Assembly (NCBI GenBank): GCA_031769625.1
Contig: JAUIMM010000213.1
Coordinates: forward strand, 2,548,501-2,612,500
DNA length: 64,000 bases
Source: Taudactylus pleione
Taxonomy: Eukaryota > Chordata > Amphibia > Anura > Myobatrachidae
Reading direction: 5' to 3'
This document shows positions 25,120-35,776 of the stretch, in pieces; the first letter of the stretch is position 1, and each line of letters begins with the position of its first letter. The translations under genes were made by a program, and so were the position numbers. The notes under the pieces are model-generated. The model did not search any database and was not told the origin of the DNA. It saw only the letters and a list, made by a program, of their open reading frames with translations.

Positions 25120-26042
25120 GTGTGAGATTATACCGAATCCTTTAGTGCTAAGTATGAGCACTATGGACCAATGGAGGGGGGATACATTCCTAAAAGTCCC
25201 CCACAGTTTTTACAAATATCACTAAGCCCCCCTCCTCTCTAAAACACCACACTGCAGGCAACTGTTAAGAGCCAGACAGAGTCAGGGTTAGACTTGGTTG
25301 GAAAAGGGAGTCCCTGGCTTTTAAATAATGTGGCCCCAGTAAAGTTAGTCTTTTTTGACCAGTGAAATAACCATAGAATAACTCAAGGGTCCCATCAGTT
25401 GAAAGAGGGTAATCCCCTCTTTCAAAATATGTGCCCCTTTAGTTCTTATTGATAGGTGATCACTAGATAATAGCACACTGCACTACAGAAAATGTCAAGA
25501 AGTCCAGAGATAGGCTTTGAATTCTCTGATCTCCCCCAGCCTCATTTGATGCAGTATTTTATCTAGTTTTCAAAATAGTACACCTTGTTGGGATACCATA
25601 TTACTCTTATACTTTTGGTGTTTCATTGAAATTAGTAGGAAAACATTTATAAAGAAAAATACATATTTTTAAAGGCAGATATTAGCAGTAGAATTCTGTT
25701 TTTTGCTGTTTTGGAAAAGTGGATTACTGCCGGAGAGAGAGTCACAATACCATTTGCTTGCCACACAGTAGCTAATCCTGCATCTCGGGCCAAAGTAAAA
25801 GGTTCAGGGTATAATTTGTCAGCAGATGTTACAATAAACAAGATCAGAACATTTGGCAGATAAACAGGGTGCCATTACTGCGGTTAGAAGATCAACATAC
25901 ACACACCTAAAGTCAGATAGCAGGCATCTTCTGCCCGTAATTTCCAGACATGTCCAATAATGATCAGATTAATCTTAATTTGATAATAAAAAAGGTATAC
26001 ATATTTTGAGAGTCATGGTTCAGTTTTTTTAATCAAAGAATA
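25120..26042. other. Intronic sequence sharing an old repeat with 36253-36480
   Basis: 25538-25740 shares blocks with 36253-36470: TTGATGCAGTA against TTAATGCAGTA, and a GAATTCTGTTTTTTGCTG stretch against GAATCCTGCTTTTTACTG, followed by TGGATTA. The rest is unassigned. Confidence 0.55.
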
Positions 26043-26079
26043 ATATGAGATATGGTAAGAACTTACCCTTGTTATCTCT

Positions 26080-26226
26080 ATTTCTACGAAGTCCATAGGG
26101 TTCCACAGGATACCTTGGGTATAGGTGTGACGTCAGTCGCAGGGCACCAAAGAGTTAAGCTTTCAGCCTCCCAGGATGCACTAGGTCCCCCTCCTATACC
26201 CCGCCCCCGGGCCAAGGCACCTCAGT
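26080..26226. repeat. DIRS copy B left inverted terminal repeat
   Basis: The reverse complement of 31830-31980 matches this stretch nearly base for base, from TTTCTAC through GGCACCTCAGTT. It includes a conserved TGACGTCA and the C-rich CCCCGCCCCC block. Outside it, 26043-26079 belongs to the element but not to the repeat and carries GGTAAGAACTTACC. Confidence 0.9.
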
Positions 26227-26377
26227 TAGTTACCAAGCCATAGGCCGGAGGAGGAGAAGGAAGAGAGAGAACAAAGATCTGGACACATACAAGAATCACA
26301 TTCTCACCAGAGGGAGACGGAAAACCGGTGACCAGAGCAAAGCCCATCTGCAGCACAGGTGCGACAGGGCGGGAGTC

Positions 26378-26487
26378 CTGTGGAACCCTATGGACTTCGT
26401 AGAAATAGAGATAACAAGGGTAAGTTCTTACCATATCTCATATTTTCTACTTCAGGGTCCATAGGGTATCCACAGGATACCTTGGGG
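26378..26487. repeat. DIRS copy B internal complementary region
   Basis: The first part (26378-26444) is the reverse complement of the element's extreme left end; the second part (26445-26487) equals the reverse complement of its extreme right end. The region therefore spells the junction of a circle made by joining the two ends, as in the DIRS1 replication model. It lies just 3' of the recombinase ORF on the coding strand. Confidence 0.9.
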
Positions 26488-26507
26488 ATGTCCCAAAGCA
26501 GTATCCT

Positions 26508-27531
26508 TTAAGGGTGGGGACGCTCCTGTGCAGAAAGGAGAATCCGCCGCCCGAAGGAAGCATCCTGAGAGGCGAAGGTGTCAAACCTGTAATACCTCAC
26601 GAAGGTATGGACAGAAGACCACGTAGCAGCCTTGCAGATCTGAACTGCCGAGGCACCACGTCGAGCTGCCCACGAAGGACCCACAGACCTAGTGGAATGA
26701 GCCTTCAGAGAAGGAGGGACCGGTAGGCCTTCATGAAGATAAGCTTCAGAAATAGCCATACGGATCCAGGCTGCCAAAGTTTGCTTTGAAGCAGGCCAAC
26801 CCTTTTTACGGAAGCCAAAGAGGACAAACAAAGCGTCCGACTTCCTAAACGAAGAAGTGCGGTCAACATAAGTCCTTAAGGCCCGCACAACATCCAAAGA
26901 GGCCTCACCCACGGAAAGACCCGGTGAGTTAAAGGCCGGAACAACTATTTCCTCGTTAATATGAAACTGGGAAACAACTTTGGGAAGAAACTCGGGCCGA
27001 GTGCGGAGCACTGCCCTGTTCCCATAAAAAAACCAAGAAAGGGGGTCTACAAGAAAGAGCCCCTAACTCAGAAACACGTCTGGCCGAAGCAATGGCCAGA
27101 AGGAAAACAGTCTTAGCTGTTAGCCATTTAAGATCCACTGAGCCCAGTGGTTCAAACGGCGGTCCTTGGAGAGCCCTCAGGACCACAGCCAAATCCCAAG
27201 GCGCCACAGGTGGAACAAAGGGCGGCTGAATGCGGAGAACACCCTGCATAAAGGTGCGCACATCCGGGATTGTAGCAATCCTACGGTGAAACCAGACAGA
27301 TAGGGCCGAAACCTGTACCTTCAAAGAAGCAAGGCGAAGCCCATGATCTAGTCCCGCTTGCAGGAAGGCAAGAATCCGAGACAGACGAAACTCCCGCGGT
27401 GCATAACCTCTCGGTCGACACCACTGGAAGAACGTATGCCACACGCGATGGTATATCCTCGCGGAAGACGGTTTCCGAGCTCGCAACATGGTACGCACCA
27501 CAGAGCTGGAAAACCCCCGGGACCTCAGCAT
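26508..27531 (-). pseudogene. DIRS copy B tyrosine recombinase, broken by one homopolymer frameshift
   Basis: This enzyme would integrate the circular DNA copy. Recognisable recombinase sequence starts at ATG 27531 (MLRSRGFSSSVV...) with an N-terminal core-binding segment (ARKPSSARIYHRVW) and reaches the first catalytic Arg in SARRVSELGAL (about residue 152). The frame then slips at a run of seven T on the coding strand (plus A7, 27026-27032). Family sequence resumes in the next frame and carries HSTR (His105 and Arg108 of the ORF at 27011-26508) and the nucleophile region FVRYYRFD (Tyr140/141). Six T would keep a single frame, so one inserted base, real or an assembly error, separates the catalytic halves. 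The same frame is open far upstream to 29370, but that part lies over RT and is a shadow. Confidence 0.88.
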
Positions 27532-29651
27532 GGCCGTCTCAACAGCCACGCCATCAAAGACAGCCGAGTCAGGTCCGGGTGAAGGCAAGGACCCTGAGAC
27601 AGAAGGTCCGGTCGTAGCGGCAACCGCAGAGGAATGTCCACGGACAGACCCTGAAGGTCTGAGAACCAGTGCCGTCTGGGCCACGCGGGAGCTATCAACA
27701 GGAGCGTCCCTCCTTCCTGTTTGAATTTCCGGATTACCCGTGGAAGAAGGGAGACCGGAGGGAACAGGTATGCGAACCGGAACGTCCACCGGACGGACAG
27801 AGCATCCACCAGAGACGCCCCTTCGTCTCTTGTGCGAGACCCGTACACCGGCAACTTGTTGTTGTGCCGGGACGCCATGAGGTCGATTTCTGGAAGACCC
27901 CACCTGTCCACCAGTAGTTGAAAAACGTCCGGGTGCAGGGACCATTCCCCCGGATGAACGTCCTGGCGACTTAGAAAGTCCGCCTCCCAATTGAGCACTC
28001 CCGGGATGAAGACCGCTGATATGGCCGGAAGATTGCGCTCCGCCCAAACCAGGATCCGAGAGACCTCTACGAGAGCCGCCCGACTGCGAGTTCCTCCTTG
28101 CCTGTTTATGTAGGCCACGGTGGTAGCGTTGTCCGACTGGACCTGCACCGGGCGACCCTGGAGAAACCGCTGTGCCTGCTGGAGAGCATTGAAGACCGCA
28201 CGGAGTTCCAAGATATTTATTGGAAGCTCCGCTTCTGTCGGCGTCCACCTGCCCTGGAACAAGTGTGGACCCGAAACTGCTCCCCAGCCCCGAAGACTGG
28301 CTTCCGTTGTCAACAGGACCCAATTTGGAACCCAGAACGGACGTCCCTTGTTGAGGTGGGTCGTCTGTAACCACCACGTAAGGGACAGGCGAACCTCCTG
28401 GGTGAGCACAATCGTCTGGGACTTCAGAGACTGAGTCAGCCCGTTCCACTTGGACAGGATCAGGTGCTGCAGAGGTCTGGAGTGAAACTGGGCGTATTCC
28501 ACCATGTCGAACACCGACACCATGGAGCCCAGTAACCTCATCGCCGAGTGTAAGGACACCCGGCGGCTGTGCAGACAACTGCGCACCCTTGACTGTAAAG
28601 CAGAGATCTTGTCCTCCGTCACGAAGATCCTTTGCTGTCCCGAGTCCAATAAGGCTCCAAGATGCAGAATCCTCCGAGACGGGATTAGAGTGGACTTCTG
28701 CCAGTTGATTAGCCAGCCGTGCCGTTGCAGCAGTGCAATGGTCAGGTCCAAGTGGCGTAACAGGAGCTCTGGAGATCCTGCCACCAATAACAGGTCGTCC
28801 AAATACGGCAACATGCGGACTCCCTGCAGCCGCAGAGAAGCCGCCATGACCGCCATCACCTTGGTGAAAACACGTGGTGCTGTTGCCAGGCCAAAAGGCA
28901 ACGCCCGAAACTGGAAGTGGTCGCTGCTGATTGCAAACCTGAGGAACTGTTGATGGCGCCAAAGAATAGGGACATGCAGGTAAGCGTCCTGTATGTCCAA
29001 TGACACCAAGTAGTCCCCAGGTTCCAGCGCCAGAATGATGGACCGTAGGGTCTCCATCCGAAACTTCGGGACCCGCAAAGACTTGTTGAGTGCTTTGAGG
29101 TTGAGAATCGGACAATATGACCCATTGGGTTTCTGTACCAAAAATAGATTTGAATAGAAACCCTGGCCCCTCTGGGAGAATGGAACCGCCACTATAACTC
29201 CAGCCTGGAGCATAGTGTGCAATACCTTCCGCAGCTCCGTAGCCTTGTTCCGGTCTGATGGGAGACCCGTGGTGAAGAAGCGAGCCGGGGGTCTGTGCCG
29301 GAAGGAGAGGGCGTATCCGTGGGAAACCACCTCCAGAACCCAAGTGTCTGTCGTAGTGGTCGACCAACACTGGGCGAACTGTAGCAGGCGGCCTCCCACC
29401 CTGGGATCCCCCAAAGGGAGGCCCGGACCGTCAGGCCGCAGGCTTGTCATCTGGCTTGGGGGCCGGACGTCTGGTACTCCATGCCTGCTTCCGGGGCTTG
29501 ACCGATTTCTTAGGGCCAGCCTGTCGAGGAAACGACTGTGGTTTGGGCCTGCCCTGGGCCCTAGATGACCGAAAGGACGATGGTCCCGAACCAGAAGGAG
29601 CAGCGGCCGACGGGAGACAGGCAGATTTGGCTGCCGCCAGCGTGGCCACAA
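27525..29651 (-). CDS. DIRS copy B reverse transcriptase / RNase H, 708 aa
   Basis: This ORF converts the element RNA to DNA. Residues 1-75 overlap gag in another frame and may not all be translated; recognisable RT sequence starts near residue 85. RT motifs follow in order: the conserved Asp in SLDIQDAYLHVPI (Asp219), ALPFGLATAPR (about 250-260), and YLDD (Tyr283, Asp285, Asp286). RNase H spans roughly 445-562: TTEASLRGWGA with Glu450 where the family normally has Asp, Glu482 in ILELRA, Asp507 in QSDNAT, and Asp558 in NWEADFLSR. The stop TGA (27527-27525) overlaps the likely recombinase start in the string ATGCTGA. The frame is uninterrupted. The Glu450 substitution could weaken RNase H activity; this is inference. 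Confidence 0.92.
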   Translation of the reverse strand: MWPRWRQPNLPVSRRPLLLLVRDHRPFGHLGPRAGPNHSRFLDRLALRNRSSPGSRHGVPDVRPPSQMTSLRPDGPGLPLGDPRVGGRLLQFAQCWSTTTTDTWVLEVVSHGYALSFRHRPPARFFTTGLPSDRNKATELRKVLHTMLQAGVIVAVPFSQRGQGFYSNLFLVQKPNGSYCPILNLKALNKSLRVPKFRMETLRSIILALEPGDYLVSLDIQDAYLHVPILWRHQQFLRFAISSDHFQFRALPFGLATAPRVFTKVMAVMAASLRLQGVRMLPYLDDLLLVAGSPELLLRHLDLTIALLQRHGWLINWQKSTLIPSRRILHLGALLDSGQQRIFVTEDKISALQSRVRSCLHSRRVSLHSAMRLLGSMVSVFDMVEYAQFHSRPLQHLILSKWNGLTQSLKSQTIVLTQEVRLSLTWWLQTTHLNKGRPFWVPNWVLLTTEASLRGWGAVSGPHLFQGRWTPTEAELPINILELRAVFNALQQAQRFLQGRPVQVQSDNATTVAYINRQGGTRSRAALVEVSRILVWAERNLPAISAVFIPGVLNWEADFLSRQDVHPGEWSLHPDVFQLLVDRWGLPEIDLMASRHNNKLPVYGSRTRDEGASLVDALSVRWTFRFAYLFPPVSLLPRVIRKFKQEGGTLLLIAPAWPRRHWFSDLQGLSVDIPLRLPLRPDLLSQGPCLHPDLTRLSLMAWLLRRPC

Positions 29652-30891
29652 TCTTATCCAGATCCGGACCGAAGAGAACTTCTCCGGTAAACGGCAACGC
29701 TTCCAGACCTTTCTTGGAATCTGCGTCCGCCTTCCAGGATCGCAGCCACAAGGTGCGACGAGCAGCTACCGCTGCTGAAGAAATTCTAGACACCAGAGTA
29801 CTAATGTCTAGAGCCGCCTCGTTGATGTAGGTGGCCGAATCACGGAGATTGCCAATCAACTCTGCCTGATCGGCCGGACAGTCGGATTCAAAAGAAGCCT
29901 CTAATGAATCCGCCCAGCGCTCCATCGCTCTGGCAACCCAGCAAATGGCCATAGCCGGCCGTGCTGCCCCCCCTGCAAGGGAATAAGCGGACTTCAGGCA
30001 GATTTCTACCTTGCGGTCCGTAGCATCCTTAAGGGAGGACATGGATGGCATCGGCAATGTGGCACTACGGACAAGACGGGTCACGTGAGAATCCACCTGT
30101 GGAGGGGATTCCCACTTCGCAAAATAATTATCCGCGAACGGATAAGCCACCGCCAGGCGTCTCTGCGGCTGGTATCTTTTGCCAGGTTGTTTCCACGCCT
30201 CCTCTAAATGGTCCACCAACTGACCCGAAAGAGGAAAGACTGTGGCATCGCCCTTCACATCTTTGAAAAAGGCATACTTAGATTTAGCCGCTGGGGGAAC
30301 TTCGTCCTCAATCACCAAGGCTGTGCGGACCGCCCGAATAAGTCCAGGAATATATACTTTGGACTTAGCATCAGCGTCCTTAGTATGGAGAGGTTCCTGA
30401 TCGTAAGGATCTAGAATCTCCCCATCATCAGACGTCCCTTCGTCATCCTCATAAGGAGCGGACAGAGACGCCACCGGCCTTTTATGAGACCGCATCACAG
30501 ACTCCCCTTGCAACACATCCGACAAGTGCTGTACAGAACTCGTCAGGGAGTTAACCCACGCTGGCTCCTGAGAACCCGGGAGCGGGGAAATAGGGAGACT
30601 GTGGGGTACCACCAATTGTCGTGGGAACCCCTGCATGGGTGACGACACCACAGACTGCTGGGACAAACCCATCGGAGTAAACGCGGGCTGCGGAGCTAAC
30701 TGGCCCACTAAAGCTGTTAACGCCTGAGCGAAACAAGCCCAGGGCGGCTCCTGTACCGGTGCTGTAACCGTAATAGGCCGCGCCATGGACAAACACTGCC
30801 GGCAAAGGCCCTCCGCGCTACCCTCCCCCTCCGCTAACGGTACTTTGCACGTGGTACACTGTAGCCGGAGGGGAAAATCACTTTCAGACAT
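29431..30891 (-). CDS. DIRS copy B gag-like protein, 486 aa
   Basis: First ORF of the element, uninterrupted. Residues 12-33 form a Cys-x2-Cys...Cys-x2-Cys zinc-ribbon-like pattern (C12, C15, C30, C33). An acidic stretch follows near residues 150-165 and a conserved-looking alpha-helical core runs from about 185 to 415. The tail from about 430 to 486 is rich in Arg, Lys and Pro, consistent with nucleic-acid binding. By position and composition this is the structural protein that would package the element RNA. Its last 221 bases overlap the next ORF in another frame. ATG at 30891 is the first in this frame after the leader and begins with the Cys motif close by, so it is the preferred start. 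A remnant of the same protein is visible in copy A near 4956-4890. Confidence 0.85.
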   Translation of the reverse strand: MSESDFPLRLQCTTCKVPLAEGEGSAEGLCRQCLSMARPITVTAPVQEPPWACFAQALTALVGQLAPQPAFTPMGLSQQSVVSSPMQGFPRQLVVPHSLPISPLPGSQEPAWVNSLTSSVQHLSDVLQGESVMRSHKRPVASLSAPYEDDEGTSDDGEILDPYDQEPLHTKDADAKSKVYIPGLIRAVRTALVIEDEVPPAAKSKYAFFKDVKGDATVFPLSGQLVDHLEEAWKQPGKRYQPQRRLAVAYPFADNYFAKWESPPQVDSHVTRLVRSATLPMPSMSSLKDATDRKVEICLKSAYSLAGGAARPAMAICWVARAMERWADSLEASFESDCPADQAELIGNLRDSATYINEAALDISTLVSRISSAAVAARRTLWLRSWKADADSKKGLEALPFTGEVLFGPDLDKIVATLAAAKSACLPSAAAPSGSGPSSFRSSRAQGRPKPQSFPRQAGPKKSVKPRKQAWSTRRPAPKPDDKPAA

Positions 30892-31829
30892 GATGGCACC
30901 ACGTATGTGACCTCTCTCACCAATTAAGTATTAAATAGGCGAGAGACCACCCTGCAGCACCGCACCGCAAGGGCTTTAGCAGAAAGAACAGGGACAGTAA
31001 TAAAGCTGACAGCTTAGAGAAGAAAAGATTACAGGCAGCAGCGCTAGCACAGTCACATACAATGCAGAAAAATAACAATTCCTGCACTAACAGCGCTGAT
31101 CACTCAACTACACAGACACAGGGCCTGGTAGGACACAGCGCTGCATACACAGACCTGACCACAGCGGAGGAGAGGTATGCGGGGGGACCCAGACCACGAT
31201 GCTTCCGTCCAGCGCTTCCAGCAGCGTTCACCATGCGTTCTGGAGAAGATGGCCGCCGAGGAGCAGAGAGGAGGCTGGCCTGGGGGAGGAGCGCTGCCAC
31301 AGGACCAGTCGGCAGCATGCAGAGAGGGCTGTGTGCAGCGGGGGAGGCGCCGGCTGTGAGACAGGGAAGGCGCGCTCCCCTGGCATGCATTTAACCCCTG
31401 GGACGCCGCAGCGCTACCGCTCTGCTGCGGTCCGCTGTCCCAGGGGGTAGTGGAAGCGCAGGTTGGTCGCCTGGCTCCACGCTGCAGCCAGTCCCCAGGG
31501 AGCCCCCTGCCTGGGGACTTAGGACCATGTGATCAGCGGGGACCCACCGCGGGACCCCGCTGCTTACCTCTGTCCCCCTTGAATCCGGCCATGGTCCGGA
31601 GCATCTGGGGTCACCGCTAGCTGTGACCCCAGACGCCCACCAGCATCCCCGGATCAGTACCGGCGTTCTGGTACCGGCGGGGTGTAGGGAAGACAGCATG
31701 GACGTCAGGACTGACTGTCCATGCTGTTCATCCAGTTGTGCAGCCACAGCTGCATGAAGAATAAGCTTCAGGGGCTCTTCTAGCCCCCACTCCAACAGGT
31801 GCACCCGACTCCGGCCGGGCACCAAACTA
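30892..31829 (-). other. DIRS copy B leader between the right terminal repeat and gag
   Basis: GC-rich untranslated leader on the coding strand. Several overlapping short ORFs on both strands carry no recognisable domain and are taken as chance. No other structure was identified. Confidence 0.6.
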
Positions 31830-31980
31830 AACTGAGGTGCCTTGGCCCGGGGGCGGGGTATAGGAGGGGGACCTAGTGCATCCTGGGAGGCTGAAAGCTT
31901 AACTCTTTGGTGCCCTGCGACTGACGTCACACCTATACCCAAGGTATCCTGTGGATACCCTATGGACCCTGAAGTAGAAA
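31830..31980. repeat. DIRS copy B right inverted terminal repeat
   Basis: Inverted match to 26080-26226. On the coding (minus) strand this is the 5' end, so promoter function is expected here. TGACGTCA, a CRE/ATF-type palindrome, is present at both ends. The element ends in GAAGTAGAAA at 31980 and TA follows. Confidence 0.9.
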
Positions 31981-32133
31981 TAGGCTTCTTCGGCCTCTGC
32001 ACTAATTTGTGTCTTTAATTCAAGTATGAAGAACGATAATATATTTTTTATTTAAGAACTCTGCTTTTCTTATACACATTATTAGTAGTTTTAGGCTTTT
32101 GAGCACCAGTGCAATGTAGCCTGATATTTTATA

Positions 32134-32398
32134 CTAATTCAATTAGCCCTGTTAATTTAACGGGTGTGAAAAAAAGTGGTAGCCTGGGGCTATTCAATTA
32201 GAGACCCTTTTTCTCGCCTATTAATTTACCCTGGTAAATGCTATTAACACATAGAATCCGGGATAAGTTCCCAGACCTATGTGTTAACGTAGTCGCGGCA
32301 CCTGTTAACAGGCTATTATCAGGGATTTATTTTCGGGTATGATCACACCTGAAAAAAGTGCATTAGCCTGCTCACTGCCTTCGGGGCTAATTGAATAG
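32134..32398. mobile_element. CTAATTCAATTAGCCC foldback element
   Basis: Ends CTAATTCAATTAGCCC and GGGGCTAATTGAATAG are inverted. No coding capacity. Confidence 0.7.
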
Positions 32399-32427
32399 TC
32401 CAATGGGATCAGTCTGCAGCTAATTGA

Positions 32428-33206
<779 letters not shown>

Positions 33207-33368
33207 GCCTCCGAAAATTCCGTTGCTGCGGGGATTTATGAGAGTCTCACCGTATTTTTAAAGTGACAATTCTTTTACAGGCTAAACTAGTTTGGTTTAA
33301 CCTTTAAAAAGGACTGTCACTTTAAAAATACAGGGAGACTCGCGAAACTCCCCACAGCATCGGAAGCT
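33207..33368. mobile_element. Short foldback MITE
   Basis: Arms around CCGTATTTTTAAAGTGACA and TGTCACTTTAAAAATACAGG, with outer GCTGCGGGG against CCCCACAGC, give a single hairpin of about 160 bp. Confidence 0.75.
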
Positions 33369-34784
33369 TGTACATTTAGTCCAAAGTGTTATTTTAAATA
33401 ATAAACATATATTTTTTTAAATAGTTTATGTAATAGAAAGCTAAATATTATCCAAATGTGGGCTACTTTATGCAGAATGCTTGTTTTCCATTCTGCAAGT
33501 TGTAACATGTCTGAATGGGTCTTTTCTCACAATGTCCTCAGCCTACCCCATATTACCTGTACTACCAGCGCTCTGTAAAGTACATCTCTGTGTAACACAT
33601 TAACATCAAGCAGAGCATTTTAACCCTCATTTTGGGGAACTGGAGCTTTCTGGATACAAGGAGTCTTGTACTTGAATCACTAAAATAACTTCTAATAATA
33701 ATAATAATAATAATAACATCCCATCTATATTTTAACAAAACAGGCAAAATATTTTAAACAGTCAAACTGGAGGGTAGTGTTGTTTTGATTTTCCATCACT
33801 CTAGTAGTGTAAATCTGGAGTGTGTGCAATTGTATTGTTAGTCTGACAGGTAAACACTGCTCATTGGTGGAACAATACACAAGGCTAGAACAACGGTCAT
33901 CAACCATATTTAGCTTGATATGCTTGATCATTTTAACTTTTTGCTTCTCCAAAATCATTTTATGTATTGTTCAAGACTTGAGACTAGAAAGGTATTTTGG
34001 AAGGTGTGATGGTCTTCATTACCCTTTTGAAAGAAGTGGTTGTAAAATAAAAGGATCCTTTCAAATATTTGCCTTTCATTGGTCTTCATATGCAAAGGGT
34101 GTGTCATACCTGAACAAGGCGTGCCTGATGAGAAAGTCTGACCATGACAAACACTGGGGAACCCGCCCAATTCACCAGATCTATTGTTCTGGCAAGTAAA
34201 GCTCTGTACATTTTTTATGACACCTACTTCAATCTATAACCAAACATGGTTAGTCTTGGAAGGAAATAACTTTTACAAAGTGTTTAGTTTTGTGAAGGGT
34301 AACATGAATCATACAGCTATTGTGATATTTTATATACAGTAAATGCTGTTTTTGCTCTTTTAAGCCTTTCACTGACAGTTCAAGGAACAAATCAAGTAAG
34401 TTTATTAGATTTGTCTTGGACGATTAATCTTTTTTTCCTATTTAGCTCTTTTGATTTTTGAATGGTTTGCACAAATCTGCATAGAAAAAAAAGAAGATAA
34501 ATGCATTTTTGATAACTATTCTTGATATTTCACTTAACTTACCATTTTGTGATGTGATTGGTGTTTGGTCACAGACTCAGATGATTCAAAAAAATCTTGA
34601 ATTACAGTTAATAAAAATTATCCTTTTATGGTGTATCACCATCTATTTTTACATTAAAGAGCTATTTGAACTCTGTATCTAGTTTGGTTTATAAACAGGT
34701 CTTACTTTATATGTAGGATTCCAACTGTCCTTAATTTGTAGAGGCTATATGTGCACAACTATTATAAAATAAAAACCCTCAGAA
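33369..34784. other. Unassigned sequence with a TAA microsatellite
   Basis: (TAA)8 lies at 33693-33716. No gene or repeat ends recognised elsewhere. Confidence 0.5.
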
Positions 34785-34935
34785 AGAGGTTTATCAAAGC
34801 TTGGAGAGAGATAATGTACCAACCAATCAGCTCCTGTCATTTTTCAAATACAGTCTGTAATGTGACAGATGCTGACTGGTTGGTAATTTATCTCTCTCCA
34901 CTATATATCTCTCCAAGTTTTGATAAATCTCCCCC
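34785..34935. mobile_element. CCAATCAGC palindromic MITE
   Basis: GAGGTTTATCAAAGCTTGGAGAG pairs with CTCTCCAAGTTTTGATAAATCTCC. The inner ACCAACCAATCAGCTCC and TGCTGACTGGTTGGT are also complementary. Confidence 0.82.
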
Positions 34936-35054
34936 TCATTGTGAAAACTCAGTGTCCAAGCATATCAGATAATTGATCTCCAACGTTTTTATTGACACCA
35001 AAATTATAAAAAAAAAAAAAAAATAGAAAAGCAAAAAAAAACCATCACCATCTT

Positions 35055-35071
35055 TACCACTAGATGGTAGT
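35055..35071 (+). promoter_or_regulatory. CTCF-like motif, opposite orientation to the one at 9.5 kb
   Basis: TACCACTAGATGGTAGT resembles the CTCF core CCACTAGATGGCAG with one mismatch. A motif match only. Confidence 0.25.
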
Positions 35072-35776
35072 AAAAGCCAAGACAAAAGTGATTTAAGGGA
35101 ATTTTTACTTATTAATATCGACTTCCCAAAAAAAGGCTTCAAAGAGCCTATACTTCCAGCAGACCAGCCTAGGAACCATAATTGTATTTATAAGAATGAG
35201 TAAGCATCATAGTGAAGTTTTTGTGCTTACTTGCTGCTGCAGCGTGAAGATTGAGACAAAAAATGATCCAGCATGAACAAATGAGACAGATAAGTGAGAG
35301 GGGGTGAAGGTAATAAAGGAAACGACACCAATGGTGGAAAATGACTATAGTAGTGGTTACAGGTAAATTGGAACAAAGTTTATTTTACCCTCTACCCTGA
35401 CCCCTCATTCCTCATTCCCCTATCATCATCAAACCCCTTTCCCTGGAATAATGCTGTCCAGCACTAAAATATGGAGTTTTTCTCTTTTGAGAATATATCC
35501 ATTTCATTACAAAAAAACACCACATACATAATTGTACATACATACATGCACTGTATGCAGAAGGAGACCTATATGCTACGAAGGTTACTATGTGGACACA
35601 AGAATGCCAGAACCAATATCCCAACACTATAATAATGCTAGTAAAGTATGATGTTTAATGATATAATACACACACAGTTAAAATGCTTTAACCTCTTTGC
35701 TGCGGACGACGGGTGGGCTCGTCATCCACACATGCAGTAAAACTGCGGATGATGAGTCCTAATCATCATTCTTACC

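Larger units (their letters stand above)
26043..31980 (-). mobile_element. DIRS retrotransposon copy B, near full length
   Basis: DIRS elements copy through RNA and integrate a circular DNA with a tyrosine recombinase rather than an integrase. This copy is 5,938 bp and is read on the minus strand: leader, gag (30891-29431), RT/RNase H (29651-27525), tyrosine recombinase (27531-26508), then the internal complementary region. Its ends form inverted terminal repeats (26080-26226 against 31830-31980). Ends were set from the internal complementary region, whose joint at 26444/26445 reproduces the left end fused to the right end. There is no LTR and no obvious target duplication, as expected for the family; TA lies outside each end. 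All three ORFs are long, with one visible frameshift, so the insertion looks fairly young. It sits about 735 bp downstream of the PCGF3 start exon, in sense orientation. Confidence 0.93.

Noticed and set aside
28098..28953. Plus-strand ORFs of 90-149 codons within DIRS copy B
   Set aside because: They are antisense shadows of the RT/RNase H gene with no recognisable domain.
27600..29370. 804-codon minus-strand ORF as one long protein
   Set aside because: Its part before about 27580 lies over the RT/RNase H frame and has Ser/Gly/Pro-rich shadow composition. Only the last 191 codons are recombinase.
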